A DNA stretch of 64,000 nt. It comes from Anianabacter salinae. Lineage in GTDB: Bacteria; Pseudomonadota; Alphaproteobacteria; Rhodobacterales; Rhodobacteraceae. Both the position numbers and the translations under genes were made by a program. Shown piece by piece: positions 45,326 through 52,968 of the stretch. The stretch lies in NCBI RefSeq assembly GCF_019061145.1, contig NZ_JAHQZS010000005.1, positions 248,001 through 312,000 on the forward strand. The letters are read 5' to 3'. Below the pieces are notes generated by a model. The model was not told where the DNA came from, searched no databases, and saw nothing but the letters and a program-made list of their open reading frames with translations. Position 1 is the first letter of the stretch, and the number at the start of each line of letters is the position of its first letter.

Positions 45326-46672
45326 TCAGTTCTCGTTGCGGGCCAGGGCCTTCAGGCCGTGCAGCAGGTCGATGGCATAGGCCAGCTGATAGTCTTCTTC
45401 ACGCAGTTGGGCAGCCTCTTCGGCAGCGGCACGCTCTTCCTCGATCAGCTGGCGCTGGTCCTCGGACAGGCTGTCGTTGTCGAGGCTGCCGCGCAGGTCG
45501 GCTTCGGACCGGTTGCGGATCACCGACGAGGTTTCTTCTTCATCCTCTTCGGCCTCGGGGCGCGTGGGCGGCTGCTGCACCACGATGTCGGGCGACACGC
45601 CAAGCGCCTGGATCGAGCGGCCCGACGGCGTGTAGTAGCGCGCTGTCGTCAGGCGCATCGCACCATCGCCCCGCAGCGGCATGACCGTTTGGACCGAGCC
45701 CTTGCCAAAGGATTTCGTCCCCACGACGATGGCGCGGCGATGATCCTGAAGCGCGCCGGCGACGATTTCCGACGCCGAGGCAGAACCGCCGTTGATGAGC
45801 ACCACCATAGGCGCGCCGTTCGCAAGATCGCCGACGGTCGCGTTGTAGCGCTCTCCGTCCTGGGCTTCGCGGCCACGGGTCGATACGATCTCGCCCGCGT
45901 CGAGGAAGGCGTCCGAGACGCGGATCGCCTGGGTCAGAAGCCCGCCGGGGTTGTTGCGCAGGTCAAGCACGAAACCTTCGACATTCTCCATCCCGCCAAG
46001 CTCGTCCACCGCGTCCTGAAGCTGCTGTTCGAGGTTGGAATAGGTCTGGTCGTTGAACGTGGTCACGCGCAGAACGACGGTCTTGCCCTCGGTCCGTGTG
46101 CGCACGGCGGTCAGCTTGATCGTGTCGCGGATGATGCTGACATCGAACGGCTCGTCCCGGCCTTCGCGCACCACGGTGATGACGATCTCGGAGCCGACCG
46201 GGCCACGCATCATCTCGACCGCATCGTCAAGCGTCAGGCCCAGCACCGACTCGCCGTCGACATGGGTGATGAAATCGCCCGCCTCGATCCCGGCCTGGTC
46301 GGCGGGGGTATCGTCGATGGGCGAGACGACCTTGACGAAGCCTTCTTCCTGCGTGACCTCGATGCCAAGGCCGCCGAATTCGCCGCGCGTCTGCACACGC
46401 ATGTCCTCGGCATCGTCGGGCGCAAGGTAGCTCGAATGCGGATCGAGCGAGGTGAGCATGCCGTTGATCGCGGCCTCGATCAGCTCTTTCTCGTCCACTT
46501 CCTCGACATACTGGGCGCGAATGCGCTCGAAGATGTCGCCGAACAGGTCAAGCTGTTCATAGACCGACGCGTTGCGCTGGTTCTCCTGCGCGATCAGGGG
46601 GCCTGCCACCTGGGTCGTTGCCAGGGCACCGACCAAGGTTCCTCCCAGCGCGGCCATCACGAATTTTCTCAT
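45326..46672 (-). CDS. ctpA: Carboxy-terminal processing protease (S41)
   Basis: A 448-aa C-terminal processing peptidase exported by an N-terminal hydrophobic sequence (RKFVMAALGGTLVGALATTQ). A PDZ domain (EGFVKVVSPIDDTPADQAGI) is followed by the catalytic Ser in INGGSASASEIVAGAL and the Lys in GTKSFGKGSVQTV. It trims periplasmic proteins, including peptidoglycan hydrolases. I chose the ATG at 46672 with GAGAGGATGCG. It follows the EnvC-like gene 11 nt downstream on the same strand, a conserved pair that suggests control of cell-wall hydrolysis. Confidence 0.93.
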   Translation of the reverse strand: MRKFVMAALGGTLVGALATTQVAGPLIAQENQRNASVYEQLDLFGDIFERIRAQYVEEVDEKELIEAAINGMLTSLDPHSSYLAPDDAEDMRVQTRGEFGGLGIEVTQEEGFVKVVSPIDDTPADQAGIEAGDFITHVDGESVLGLTLDDAVEMMRGPVGSEIVITVVREGRDEPFDVSIIRDTIKLTAVRTRTEGKTVVLRVTTFNDQTYSNLEQQLQDAVDELGGMENVEGFVLDLRNNPGGLLTQAIRVSDAFLDAGEIVSTRGREAQDGERYNATVGDLANGAPMVVLINGGSASASEIVAGALQDHRRAIVVGTKSFGKGSVQTVMPLRGDGAMRLTTARYYTPSGRSIQALGVSPDIVVQQPPTRPEAEEDEEETSSVIRNRSEADLRGSLDNDSLSEDQRQLIEEERAAAEEAAQLREEDYQLAYAIDLLHGLKALARNEN

Positions 46673-46683
46673 CGCATCCTCTC

Positions 46684-47802
46684 TCAGTCGATTGCGAACC
46701 ACGTCGCCGGGTCCACGGCTGTCTTGCCTTGTCTCAGCTCAAGATAGAGCGTCTCGGTCAGGTCCGTGCCAGCCCCGTCGGACAAGATCGAGTCCGCCCC
46801 TGGCATCTCTCCGCCCATCATGCCCACGGGCGCACCGGCGGAAAGCACCTCTCCGACGTCACCATAGACATCCTGAAGCCCCGCGAACACCATCAGATAT
46901 TCGCTGCCCGGCTCCAGTATCATCACATTTCCGTAGTCCAGAAGCGGGCCGCGATAGCGGATCGTCGCAGCCCAGGGGGTCGTCACCAGCGCCCTCGCCT
47001 GTGTTGCGATGACCAGTCCGGGGCGCGCGACGCCTGCGGCATCCGCCTCGTCAAAGCCGCGCAGCACGCGGCCTGTGACGGGCAAACGCAGTGTCCCGCG
47101 CGCCGAGGCGAAGTCGCGGATCGGGGTGTCTTGCGCCGCGCCGCCGACGTCGGCCAGTCCGCTTGCGAAGGCGGCCAGCGTCTCGCTGGAGTCGACGAGA
47201 GACCTGAGCGCCTCCGGGTCTTGCGTATAGCGCTTTGGCAGATCGCTGCGGTTGGACACGGCCTGCGCCAGTTGTGCGCGCGCGTCCTGCACCCCGCGCA
47301 GCCCGTCCTCCAGCGTCTTGGCGGCATTGAGTTGCAGCGCGCGCAGCAACACGACTTCTTCCAGTTCAGCGCGCAGGCGGTCGGCCTCGCGTGTCAGCGC
47401 GGGGGCGATGTCGGACACGATCATGCCCGACCGCGCCGTATCGACCGGCCCGCCGGGATGCAGAAGCAGCAGGGGGGCGGGCGTCGACTGGATGGATTGC
47501 AGGACACCCAGAAGGCGGGACAACCGTTCGCTTTCCGCGTCGAAACGGGCGCGGATGGCATCCTCGCGCAGCGACGCGCGGCGAAGGCCGTCGCGCAGGG
47601 CGCCAAGACCGTCCTCGAAGGCGCGGATCACGTCGGTCAGGGCGGCGACCCGGTCCTGCGCACTGTCGGCGGCATCCAGCGCCGCCTGCGCCTCGGACAG
47701 CGCACGCGCGGCGCGCTCTGCCGCCTCGGCCGGAGACTGGGTTTGCGCGGCGGCAGGAAGCGCGAGACCCAGCGCCAGCAGGAAGGCGCAAAAGCCCTTC
47801 AT
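46684..47802 (-). CDS. EnvC-like amidase activator with degenerate LytM domain
   Basis: A 372-aa periplasmic protein. Signal peptide MKGFCAFLLALGLALPAAAQ, a long coiled coil (about 25-230), then a LytM/M23-type domain (GRVLRGFDEADAAGVARPG to GAPVGMMGG). The metal ligands of active M23 peptidases are gone: the HxH region reads YLMVFAGLQDVYG. That fits EnvC-type activators of N-acetylmuramoyl-L-alanine amidases rather than a peptidase. The ATG lies 4 nt inside the gpmI stop, and ctpA follows. Confidence 0.88.
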   Translation of the reverse strand: MKGFCAFLLALGLALPAAAQTQSPAEAAERAARALSEAQAALDAADSAQDRVAALTDVIRAFEDGLGALRDGLRRASLREDAIRARFDAESERLSRLLGVLQSIQSTPAPLLLLHPGGPVDTARSGMIVSDIAPALTREADRLRAELEEVVLLRALQLNAAKTLEDGLRGVQDARAQLAQAVSNRSDLPKRYTQDPEALRSLVDSSETLAAFASGLADVGGAAQDTPIRDFASARGTLRLPVTGRVLRGFDEADAAGVARPGLVIATQARALVTTPWAATIRYRGPLLDYGNVMILEPGSEYLMVFAGLQDVYGDVGEVLSAGAPVGMMGGEMPGADSILSDGAGTDLTETLYLELRQGKTAVDPATWFAID

Positions 47803-49316
47803 CGGCGGATCAGGCTTTGCCCGGTCATCTCGGGCGGCGGTTTGAGGCGCATCAACTCCAGCAGCGTCGGCGCCAGATCGGCCAGCCGTCCGGGCGCCAG
47901 CGACGCACCGGCGGGACCGCCAACCAGGATCACCGGAACCGGGTTCAGCGTGTGCGCCGTGTGCGGCCCGCCCGTCACCGGGTCGATCATCGTCTCGCAG
48001 TTGCCGTGGTCGGCGCAGACGATCATCGCCCCGCCTGCCGCCTCCAACGCGGCAGCGGCGCGCCCAAGCCCGTGGTCCACTGCCTCGCAGGCCTTGATCG
48101 CCGCGTCCAGATCGCCGGTATGCCCGACCATGTCGGGATTGGCGTAGTTCACCACGATCAGGTCATAGCCTTCCGCAATGGCGCCAACGAGCGCATCGCT
48201 GACCTCGCCCGCCGACATTTCCGGTTGCAGGTCATAGGTCGCGACCTTGGGCGATTTCGGCATCTTGCGATCCTCGCCCTCCTCGGGCGATTCCTTGCCG
48301 CCGTTCAGAAAGAAGGTGACGTGCGGATATTTCTCGGTTTCGGCGACGCGAAACTGGCGCAACCCGTGCTTTGCCGTCCATTCGCCAAGGGTGTTCACGA
48401 TCTTCGCCTTGGGAAAGATCACGTCCATCACCTGCTCTAGCCGGTCCGAATACTGCACCATGCCGGTGACGACGGCCCAGTCGGGGCGGGGGGCGTCGAA
48501 CTCGGCAAAACCGGGATCGACAAGCGCCGACAGGATCTCGCGGGCGCGGTCGGCGCGGAAGTTGATGAACAGAAGGCCATCGCCATCCTTGGGCGGCTGA
48601 TACCCGTCGACCACCGCCGCGCGGATGAATTCGTCGGTCTGGCCATCGTCATGGGCCTGCGCGACCGCCTTGACGGCATCCGGCGCGCTGCGTCCCTTGC
48701 CGCTCAGCACAAGGTCGGCGGCTTCTTGCACGCGGTCCCAGCGGGTGTCGCGGTCCATCGCGTAGTAGCGGCCGATCAGCGTGCCGATCCGTGCGCCGTC
48801 CGGCAGGCCTTCCTGCAATTCGGCGATCTGTCCGGCGGCAGAGCTTGGCGCCACGTCGCGCCCGTCGGTGACTGCGTGCACCTGAACCGGCACGCCCGCC
48901 TGCGCGATGACCTTTGCGGCGTGTGCAATGTGGCGCTGGTGGCTGTGCACACCGCCCGGCGAGGCAAGCCCCATGATCTGCGCGGTGCCGCCCGATGCCT
49001 TCAGCGCGTCGATGAAGCGTGTCAGCGCGGGCCGGGTGTCGAAACTGCCGTCCTCGATCGCAAGGTCGATCTGGCCAAGGTCCATCGCCACGACGCGGCC
49101 CGCGCCGATGTTGGTATGTCCGACCTCGGAATTGCCCATCTGGCCGGTCGGCAGGCCCACGTCGGGGCCGTGCGTGACCAGCGTCGCGCTTGGGCATTCG
49201 GCCATCAGGCGGTCGTAGGTCGGGGTGTTGGCAAGGGCGGGCGCGTTGCCTTCAAGCCCCGGGCCGATGCCCCATCCATCCAGAATGCACAGGACGACTG
49301 GTTTGGGTGCGCTCAT
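47799..49316 (-). CDS. gpmI: 2,3-bisphosphoglycerate-independent phosphoglycerate mutase
   Basis: Interconverts 3- and 2-phosphoglycerate with two Mn2+. The 505-aa protein has LCILDGWGIGP, the phosphoserine loop MGNSEVGHTNIGAGR, and HSHQRHIAHAAK, RYYAMDRDTRWDR, NYANPDMVGHTGD and VCADHGNCE metal sites of the alkaline phosphatase superfamily. I chose the ATG at 49316 with AGGAG upstream; 9 extra in-frame codons are unlikely. It heads gpmI-envC-ctpA. Confidence 0.95.
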   Translation of the reverse strand: MSAPKPVVLCILDGWGIGPGLEGNAPALANTPTYDRLMAECPSATLVTHGPDVGLPTGQMGNSEVGHTNIGAGRVVAMDLGQIDLAIEDGSFDTRPALTRFIDALKASGGTAQIMGLASPGGVHSHQRHIAHAAKVIAQAGVPVQVHAVTDGRDVAPSSAAGQIAELQEGLPDGARIGTLIGRYYAMDRDTRWDRVQEAADLVLSGKGRSAPDAVKAVAQAHDDGQTDEFIRAAVVDGYQPPKDGDGLLFINFRADRAREILSALVDPGFAEFDAPRPDWAVVTGMVQYSDRLEQVMDVIFPKAKIVNTLGEWTAKHGLRQFRVAETEKYPHVTFFLNGGKESPEEGEDRKMPKSPKVATYDLQPEMSAGEVSDALVGAIAEGYDLIVVNYANPDMVGHTGDLDAAIKACEAVDHGLGRAAAALEAAGGAMIVCADHGNCETMIDPVTGGPHTAHTLNPVPVILVGGPAGASLAPGRLADLAPTLLELMRLKPPPEMTGQSLIRR

Positions 49317-49380
49317 CCGGTGGCTCCTGTAAAGTTGCTGCATCGCTTCTAGCGCGCGGGGCAGCGCGGCGAAACCCGTC

Positions 49381-49851
49381 CTAGGCGCGGTGATAGGGGC
49401 TTCCGGCCAGGATCGAGGCGGCGCGGTAAAGCTGTTCGGTCAGCATCACCCGCACCAGCATGTGCGGCCAGACCATCCGGCCAAGCGAGATGGAAGCCTC
49501 GGCGCGGTCGCGCAGGGCGGGGTCGATGCCGTCGGCGCCGCCGATGACGAACGCGATCTCGCCGCGCGCCTCGTCGCGCCAGCGCGCCAGATCATCGGCG
49601 AATTCCGGCGACGACAGCGTTCGGCCCCGTTCATCGAGCGTGACAAGACGGGCGCCCTGCGGCAGCGCCTTGTCGATCAGCGCGGCCTCTGCAGCCATGC
49701 CGCCGCCCTTGCGATCGTCGACCTCGATGATGTTGAGCGGACCAAGACCAAGCGCCCGCCCGGTCCGGTCGAACCGGGTGGCATAGTCGTCGGCCAAAGC
49801 GCGTTCCGGGCCAGAACGCATCCGGCCCACCGCGCAGATGTGAACCCGCAT
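49381..49851 (-). CDS. rlmH: 23S rRNA m3-pseudouridine-1915 methyltransferase RlmH
   Basis: SPOUT methyltransferase that modifies pseudouridine 1915 of 23S rRNA. The 156-aa protein carries LVTLDERGRTLSSPEFA, IAFVIGGADGIDP, ISLGRMVWPHMLVRVMLTEQ and the end signature AGSPYHRA. The start shares one base with the rsfS stop (TGATG), giving translational coupling. This rsfS-rlmH pair is conserved widely. Confidence 0.95.
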   Translation of the reverse strand: MRVHICAVGRMRSGPERALADDYATRFDRTGRALGLGPLNIIEVDDRKGGGMAAEAALIDKALPQGARLVTLDERGRTLSSPEFADDLARWRDEARGEIAFVIGGADGIDPALRDRAEASISLGRMVWPHMLVRVMLTEQLYRAASILAGSPYHRA

Positions 49852-50222
49852 CAGGCCTTGGTAAGCTTCGCCGCTTCGGCCGGAGTCATCCACATCTTTT
49901 CGAGCTGGTAGAAATCGCGCACCTCGGGCCGGAAGATGTGAACGATGGCGTCGCCCACGTCGATCAGCACCCAGTCACCCGACTCCTTGCCCTCGATCTT
50001 GCACGACCGCCCGAAATCCTGCTTGAGCCGGTCGGACAGCTTTTCCGACATCGACGCGACCTGCCGCGAGGAGCGGCCGGAGCAGATCACCATGTAGTCG
50101 GCCATCTCGGATTTACCGCGCAGGCTGATCGACACGATGTCTTCGGCTTTGTCGTCTTCGAGGGATTGAACGATGTGTTCAAGCAGCTCTTCGCTTGAGG
50201 GTTGCGCCATCTGGCCGCTCAT
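49851..50222 (-). CDS. rsfS: Ribosome silencing factor RsfS
   Basis: A 123-aa RsfS/DUF143 protein that binds uL14 and blocks 70S assembly during starvation. Core segments: LEHIVQSLEDDKAEDIVSIS, YMVICSGRSSRQVASMSEKL, GDWVLIDVGDAIVHIFRPEV, RDFYQLEKMW. I chose the ATG at 50222 with GGAG 6 nt upstream; an ATG at 50210 is also possible, and more in-frame codons lie further upstream. Coupled to rlmH. Confidence 0.93.
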   Translation of the reverse strand: MSGQMAQPSSEELLEHIVQSLEDDKAEDIVSISLRGKSEMADYMVICSGRSSRQVASMSEKLSDRLKQDFGRSCKIEGKESGDWVLIDVGDAIVHIFRPEVRDFYQLEKMWMTPAEAAKLTKA

Positions 50223-50441
50223 TCGCGACTCCGGCACGGTCGTTCCACGGACCGTTTCTGCAATGTAAGACAGGACATTGTCCTCCAGTATGTTCACGCC
50301 ACATGATCTGGCGCACTTTCCAGATAGCATCGGCGATATGAAATCTCAATGAAGCCGCTTCGCGTTTGCGCACAGCTGTGGTTTTCGGCGGGAACTGGCC
50401 CAATCTCCCGGGGCTTGTAGTGACGACACCGGAGGATCGAT

Positions 50442-51293
50442 GTGAGCCCGAGCCATGCAAGACACCTTTTTTCCGAAGGCTACAGCATCTTCATCGACCG
50501 TGATCTGAGCCTCGTCGCCGCGGGCGTCGCGTTTTATTTCATGCTCTCGCTGTTTCCGGCAATCGCCGCCATTGTCGCACTTTGGGGGCTATTGTCCGAT
50601 GCAGAGCAAGTGTCCGAGCAGATGGTGCTGATGCAGACGATTCTGCCCGCGCAGATTTTCGACCTTCTGGACATGCGGGTGCAGCAGCTTGTGTCGGCCG
50701 ACACCGGATCGCTGGGATTCGCGGGTGCGCTGACCACGCTGATCGCCATTGTCACGGCGCGGCTGGGCGTCGCGGCGCTGATGCGGGCGCTGAACACCGT
50801 CTATGGCGGTGCGCGGCGTCACGGGGCCCGGCAGGCGCTGGTCGCCATCATGATCACCTTTACCCTGATCTCGCTGGGTCTGGTTGCGCTGGCAAGCGTG
50901 GTGGTCGCGCCGATCGCGGTCGCCTTGCTGCCCCTTGTCCCCGAGGCTGCCTGGCTGGTCGAGGTGGTGCGCTGGGCCGTTGCCGTTGCCGCTATGACGC
51001 TGGGCCTGTCGATCCTCTACCGCTACGGGCCGAACCATGACGGCGCGCGCGGGGCGTGGCTGTCCTATGGCAGCTTCTTTGCCTTCGCCGCCTGGCTGGC
51101 GTTGTCGGTCGGGTTGTCGATCTACCTGTCGAGCTTTCCGAGGTTCAGCCAGATCTACGGGTCCATCGGGGCGGCCGTGGCGTTGATGCTGTGGCTCTAT
51201 CTGTCTGCGCTTGTGGTGCTTCTGGGGGCGGTGCTGAACGTCGTGGCCGCACGGGCGCGAAATCGCGGTTCGTTTGATGAAGCCCCGACATGA
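50442..51293 (+). CDS. YihY/BrkB-family inner-membrane protein
   Basis: A 283-aa polytopic inner-membrane protein with about six hydrophobic spans. Family marks: RDLSLVAAGVAFYFMLSLFP near the N-terminus and GASLN-like patterns are replaced here by RYGPNHDGARGAWLSYG. The family was first annotated as ribonuclease BN in error; its function is unknown. The GTG at 50442 follows GGAGGATCGAT. A bidirectional terminator separates it from phyR. Confidence 0.9.
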   Translation: MSPSHARHLFSEGYSIFIDRDLSLVAAGVAFYFMLSLFPAIAAIVALWGLLSDAEQVSEQMVLMQTILPAQIFDLLDMRVQQLVSADTGSLGFAGALTTLIAIVTARLGVAALMRALNTVYGGARRHGARQALVAIMITFTLISLGLVALASVVVAPIAVALLPLVPEAAWLVEVVRWAVAVAAMTLGLSILYRYGPNHDGARGAWLSYGSFFAFAAWLALSVGLSIYLSSFPRFSQIYGSIGAAVALMLWLYLSALVVLLGAVLNVVAARARNRGSFDEAPT

Positions 51294-51321
51294 AAAGGCC
51301 CCGGACAATGCCGGGGCCTTT
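51294..51321. terminator. Bidirectional terminator between YihY-family gene and phyR
   Basis: Perfect stem AAAGGCCCCGG with CCGGGGCCTTT around a 6-nt loop, between two convergent stops. Confidence 0.9.
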
Positions 51322-51338
51322 CAGAATGGCTATGCGGC

Positions 51339-52166
51339 TCAGGACGCCTTGTTGAGCGTCTCGGTTGACGAGAAGAACATCGCCTGGCTGACCGCGGAGC
51401 GCACCTGTTCCTCGGAATAGGGCTTGGAGATCAGGAAGGCGGGTTCCGGGCGCTCGCCGGTCAACAGGCGCTCGGGGAAGGCGGTTATGAAGATCACCGG
51501 CATGTCGCCGAACTGCTGATACAACTCGTTCACCGCGTCGATGCCGGATGAATTGTCGGCAAGCTGGATGTCGGCCAGCACGAGGTCGGGTTCGGTGCGC
51601 GACCCCATCTCGACCGCCGCGTCCTTGGTCCGCGCGATGCCGACCACGTCGTGGCCCATCTCGGAGACGATGGAATGCAGATCCATGGCGATGATAGCTT
51701 CATCCTCGATGATCATCACCTTGCCGGTGATCGAGGCTTCCATCTCCTGCAGCGCGATGTTGATAAGGCTTTCGGCCTCGCTCTCGGGGACGGAAATGAT
51801 CTGCCCGATCTGCGGCACCTCGAAGCCTTCGATGGTGTGCAGCAAAAGCGCCTCGCGCGTGTTGGGAGTCAGCGCGCTGAGATGGTCGATCGCGGCCGCT
51901 TCGAGCCGCGACAGGGTCTCGTCGCTCTGGGCGACGGGAGTGCCCGTCGAGGCCCAGATCAGGTGGAACGCACGGAACAGGGCGACCTTGGTCGGCATTC
52001 CGGGTTCGAAGACGCTTGGATCTTCAAGGATCGCCTCGAGTGTTGCCGCAGCGTAACGGTCGCCACTTGTCTGACCGCCCGTAAGAGCGCGTGCGTAACG
52101 GCGCAGGTAAGGTAGGTGCGTGCCGATCTCGCTGGAAAGGTCGACGGTCGCGCTCTGATCGTTCAT
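51339..52166 (-). CDS. phyR: General stress response regulator PhyR
   Basis: Anti-anti-sigma regulator of the alphaproteobacterial general stress response. When phosphorylated it exposes its sigma-like domain, which binds NepR and frees EcfG. The 275-aa protein has the ECF-sigma-like N-terminus (1-125; HLPYLRRYARALTGGQTSGD, LSALTPNTREALLLHTIEGF) and a receiver domain (about 148-265) with VMIIEDEAIIAMD, phospho-Asp199 in VLADIQLAD, Thr in FITAFPE and Lys in ISKPYS. I chose the ATG at 52166 after GAGGG. It is divergent from nepR-ecfG across a palindromic double EcfG promoter. Confidence 0.96.
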   Translation of the reverse strand: MNDQSATVDLSSEIGTHLPYLRRYARALTGGQTSGDRYAAATLEAILEDPSVFEPGMPTKVALFRAFHLIWASTGTPVAQSDETLSRLEAAAIDHLSALTPNTREALLLHTIEGFEVPQIGQIISVPESEAESLINIALQEMEASITGKVMIIEDEAIIAMDLHSIVSEMGHDVVGIARTKDAAVEMGSRTEPDLVLADIQLADNSSGIDAVNELYQQFGDMPVIFITAFPERLLTGERPEPAFLISKPYSEEQVRSAVSQAMFFSSTETLNKAS

Positions 52167-52197
52167 GATACCCTCAGGAAAATTTTCTCTGTTCCGT

Positions 52198-52229
52198 GGA
52201 ACCAAACACTTGAGGCTCCAGTTGGTTCC
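52198..52229. promoter_or_regulatory. Divergent overlapping EcfG promoters of phyR and nepR
   Basis: Plus strand: GGAAC at 52198-52202, an 18-nt spacer, GTT at 52221-52223, pointing at nepR. Minus strand: GGAAC at 52229-52225, a 17-nt spacer, GTT at 52207-52205, pointing at phyR. Together they form a perfect 8-bp inverted repeat GGAACCAA...TTGGTTCC. Both match the EcfG consensus, so the locus is likely autoregulated. Confidence 0.75.
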
Positions 52230-52241
52230 CAGATTAAGGGA

Positions 52242-52427
52242 ATGAAAGCAAATGCAGTGTTACAGCACGTGACGCAGGCTCGTGAAAAATCAAACATCCG
52301 CAGGCAGATCGATGAAAATCTGCGGCGGGTCTACGATGAAACCGTGACCGAAGATGTTCCGGACCGGTTCGTTCAACTGTTGCAGCAGCTCAAGCAGCAG
52401 CAGGGGGACAAGTCCGATGACTCGTGA
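52242..52427 (+). CDS. nepR: Anti-sigma factor NepR
   Basis: A 61-aa NepR, which sequesters EcfG until PhyR removes it. The central helix pair reads IRRQIDENLRRVYDETVTED and DRFVQLLQQLKQQQ, the NepR signature. I chose the ATG at 52242 after AAGGG; the longer frame overlaps the promoter. It overlaps ecfG by 11 nt, the usual nepR-ecfG coupling. Confidence 0.93.
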   Translation: MKANAVLQHVTQAREKSNIRRQIDENLRRVYDETVTEDVPDRFVQLLQQLKQQQGDKSDDS

Positions 52428-52968
52428 CCCGCGCGAAGAACTGATCGATCACCTCCCGGCGCTCCGGGCCTTCGCGATGAGCCTGACGCGAAGCCGAAGT
52501 GCGGCCGACGACCTGGTGCAGGATACCATCGAAAAGGCGTGGCGCAATCTGGACAAGTACGAGGTCGGCACGAACTTGCGCGCCTGGCTGTTCACGATCC
52601 TGCGCAATACGTTCTATTCCGGTCGCCGCAAGTCCAAGCGCGAGGTCGAGGATGTCGATGGCGTGATGGCGGCGTCGCTTGCCGAAAAGCCGCATCACGA
52701 CGGACGTCTGGCGATGAACGACTTTCGCAACGCGCTTGAAAAGCTGCCCGACGAGCAGCGCGAGGCGCTGATCCTGGTCGGGGCCTCGGGCTTTACCTAC
52801 GAGGAAGCGGCCGACATGTGCAATTGCGCGGTCGGAACGATCAAGAGCCGGGCGAATCGCGGGCGGAAACGTCTTGCCGAGTTGCTTCATCTGGGCGACG
52901 ACGAAGACATGCTGATCTCGGATCATAACACGGCCGCGGTCCTGTCTTCGGGCAACAATGCCGCCTGA
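52417..52968 (+). CDS. ecfG: General stress sigma factor EcfG
   Basis: A 183-aa ECF15-group sigma factor. Region 2 shows LRAFAMSLTRSRSAADDLVQ, DTIEKAWRNLDKYEVGTNLR and AWLFTILRNTFYSG. Region 4 shows LEKLPDEQREALILVGASGF and AADMCNCAVGTIKSRANRGR. It directs RNA polymerase to GGAAC/GTT promoters. It overlaps nepR and joins the histidine kinase through TGATG. Confidence 0.95.
   Translation: MTRDPREELIDHLPALRAFAMSLTRSRSAADDLVQDTIEKAWRNLDKYEVGTNLRAWLFTILRNTFYSGRRKSKREVEDVDGVMAASLAEKPHHDGRLAMNDFRNALEKLPDEQREALILVGASGFTYEEAADMCNCAVGTIKSRANRGRKRLAELLHLGDDEDMLISDHNTAAVLSSGNNAA

Noticed and set aside
46684-47802. Active M23 endopeptidase
   Set aside because: Zinc-ligand histidines are missing from the LytM domain, and the coiled coil points to an EnvC-type activator.
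50390-50441. GGAAC upstream of the YihY-family gene as an EcfG promoter
   Set aside because: At the required spacing the -10 reads CTT rather than GTT, so the match is incomplete.
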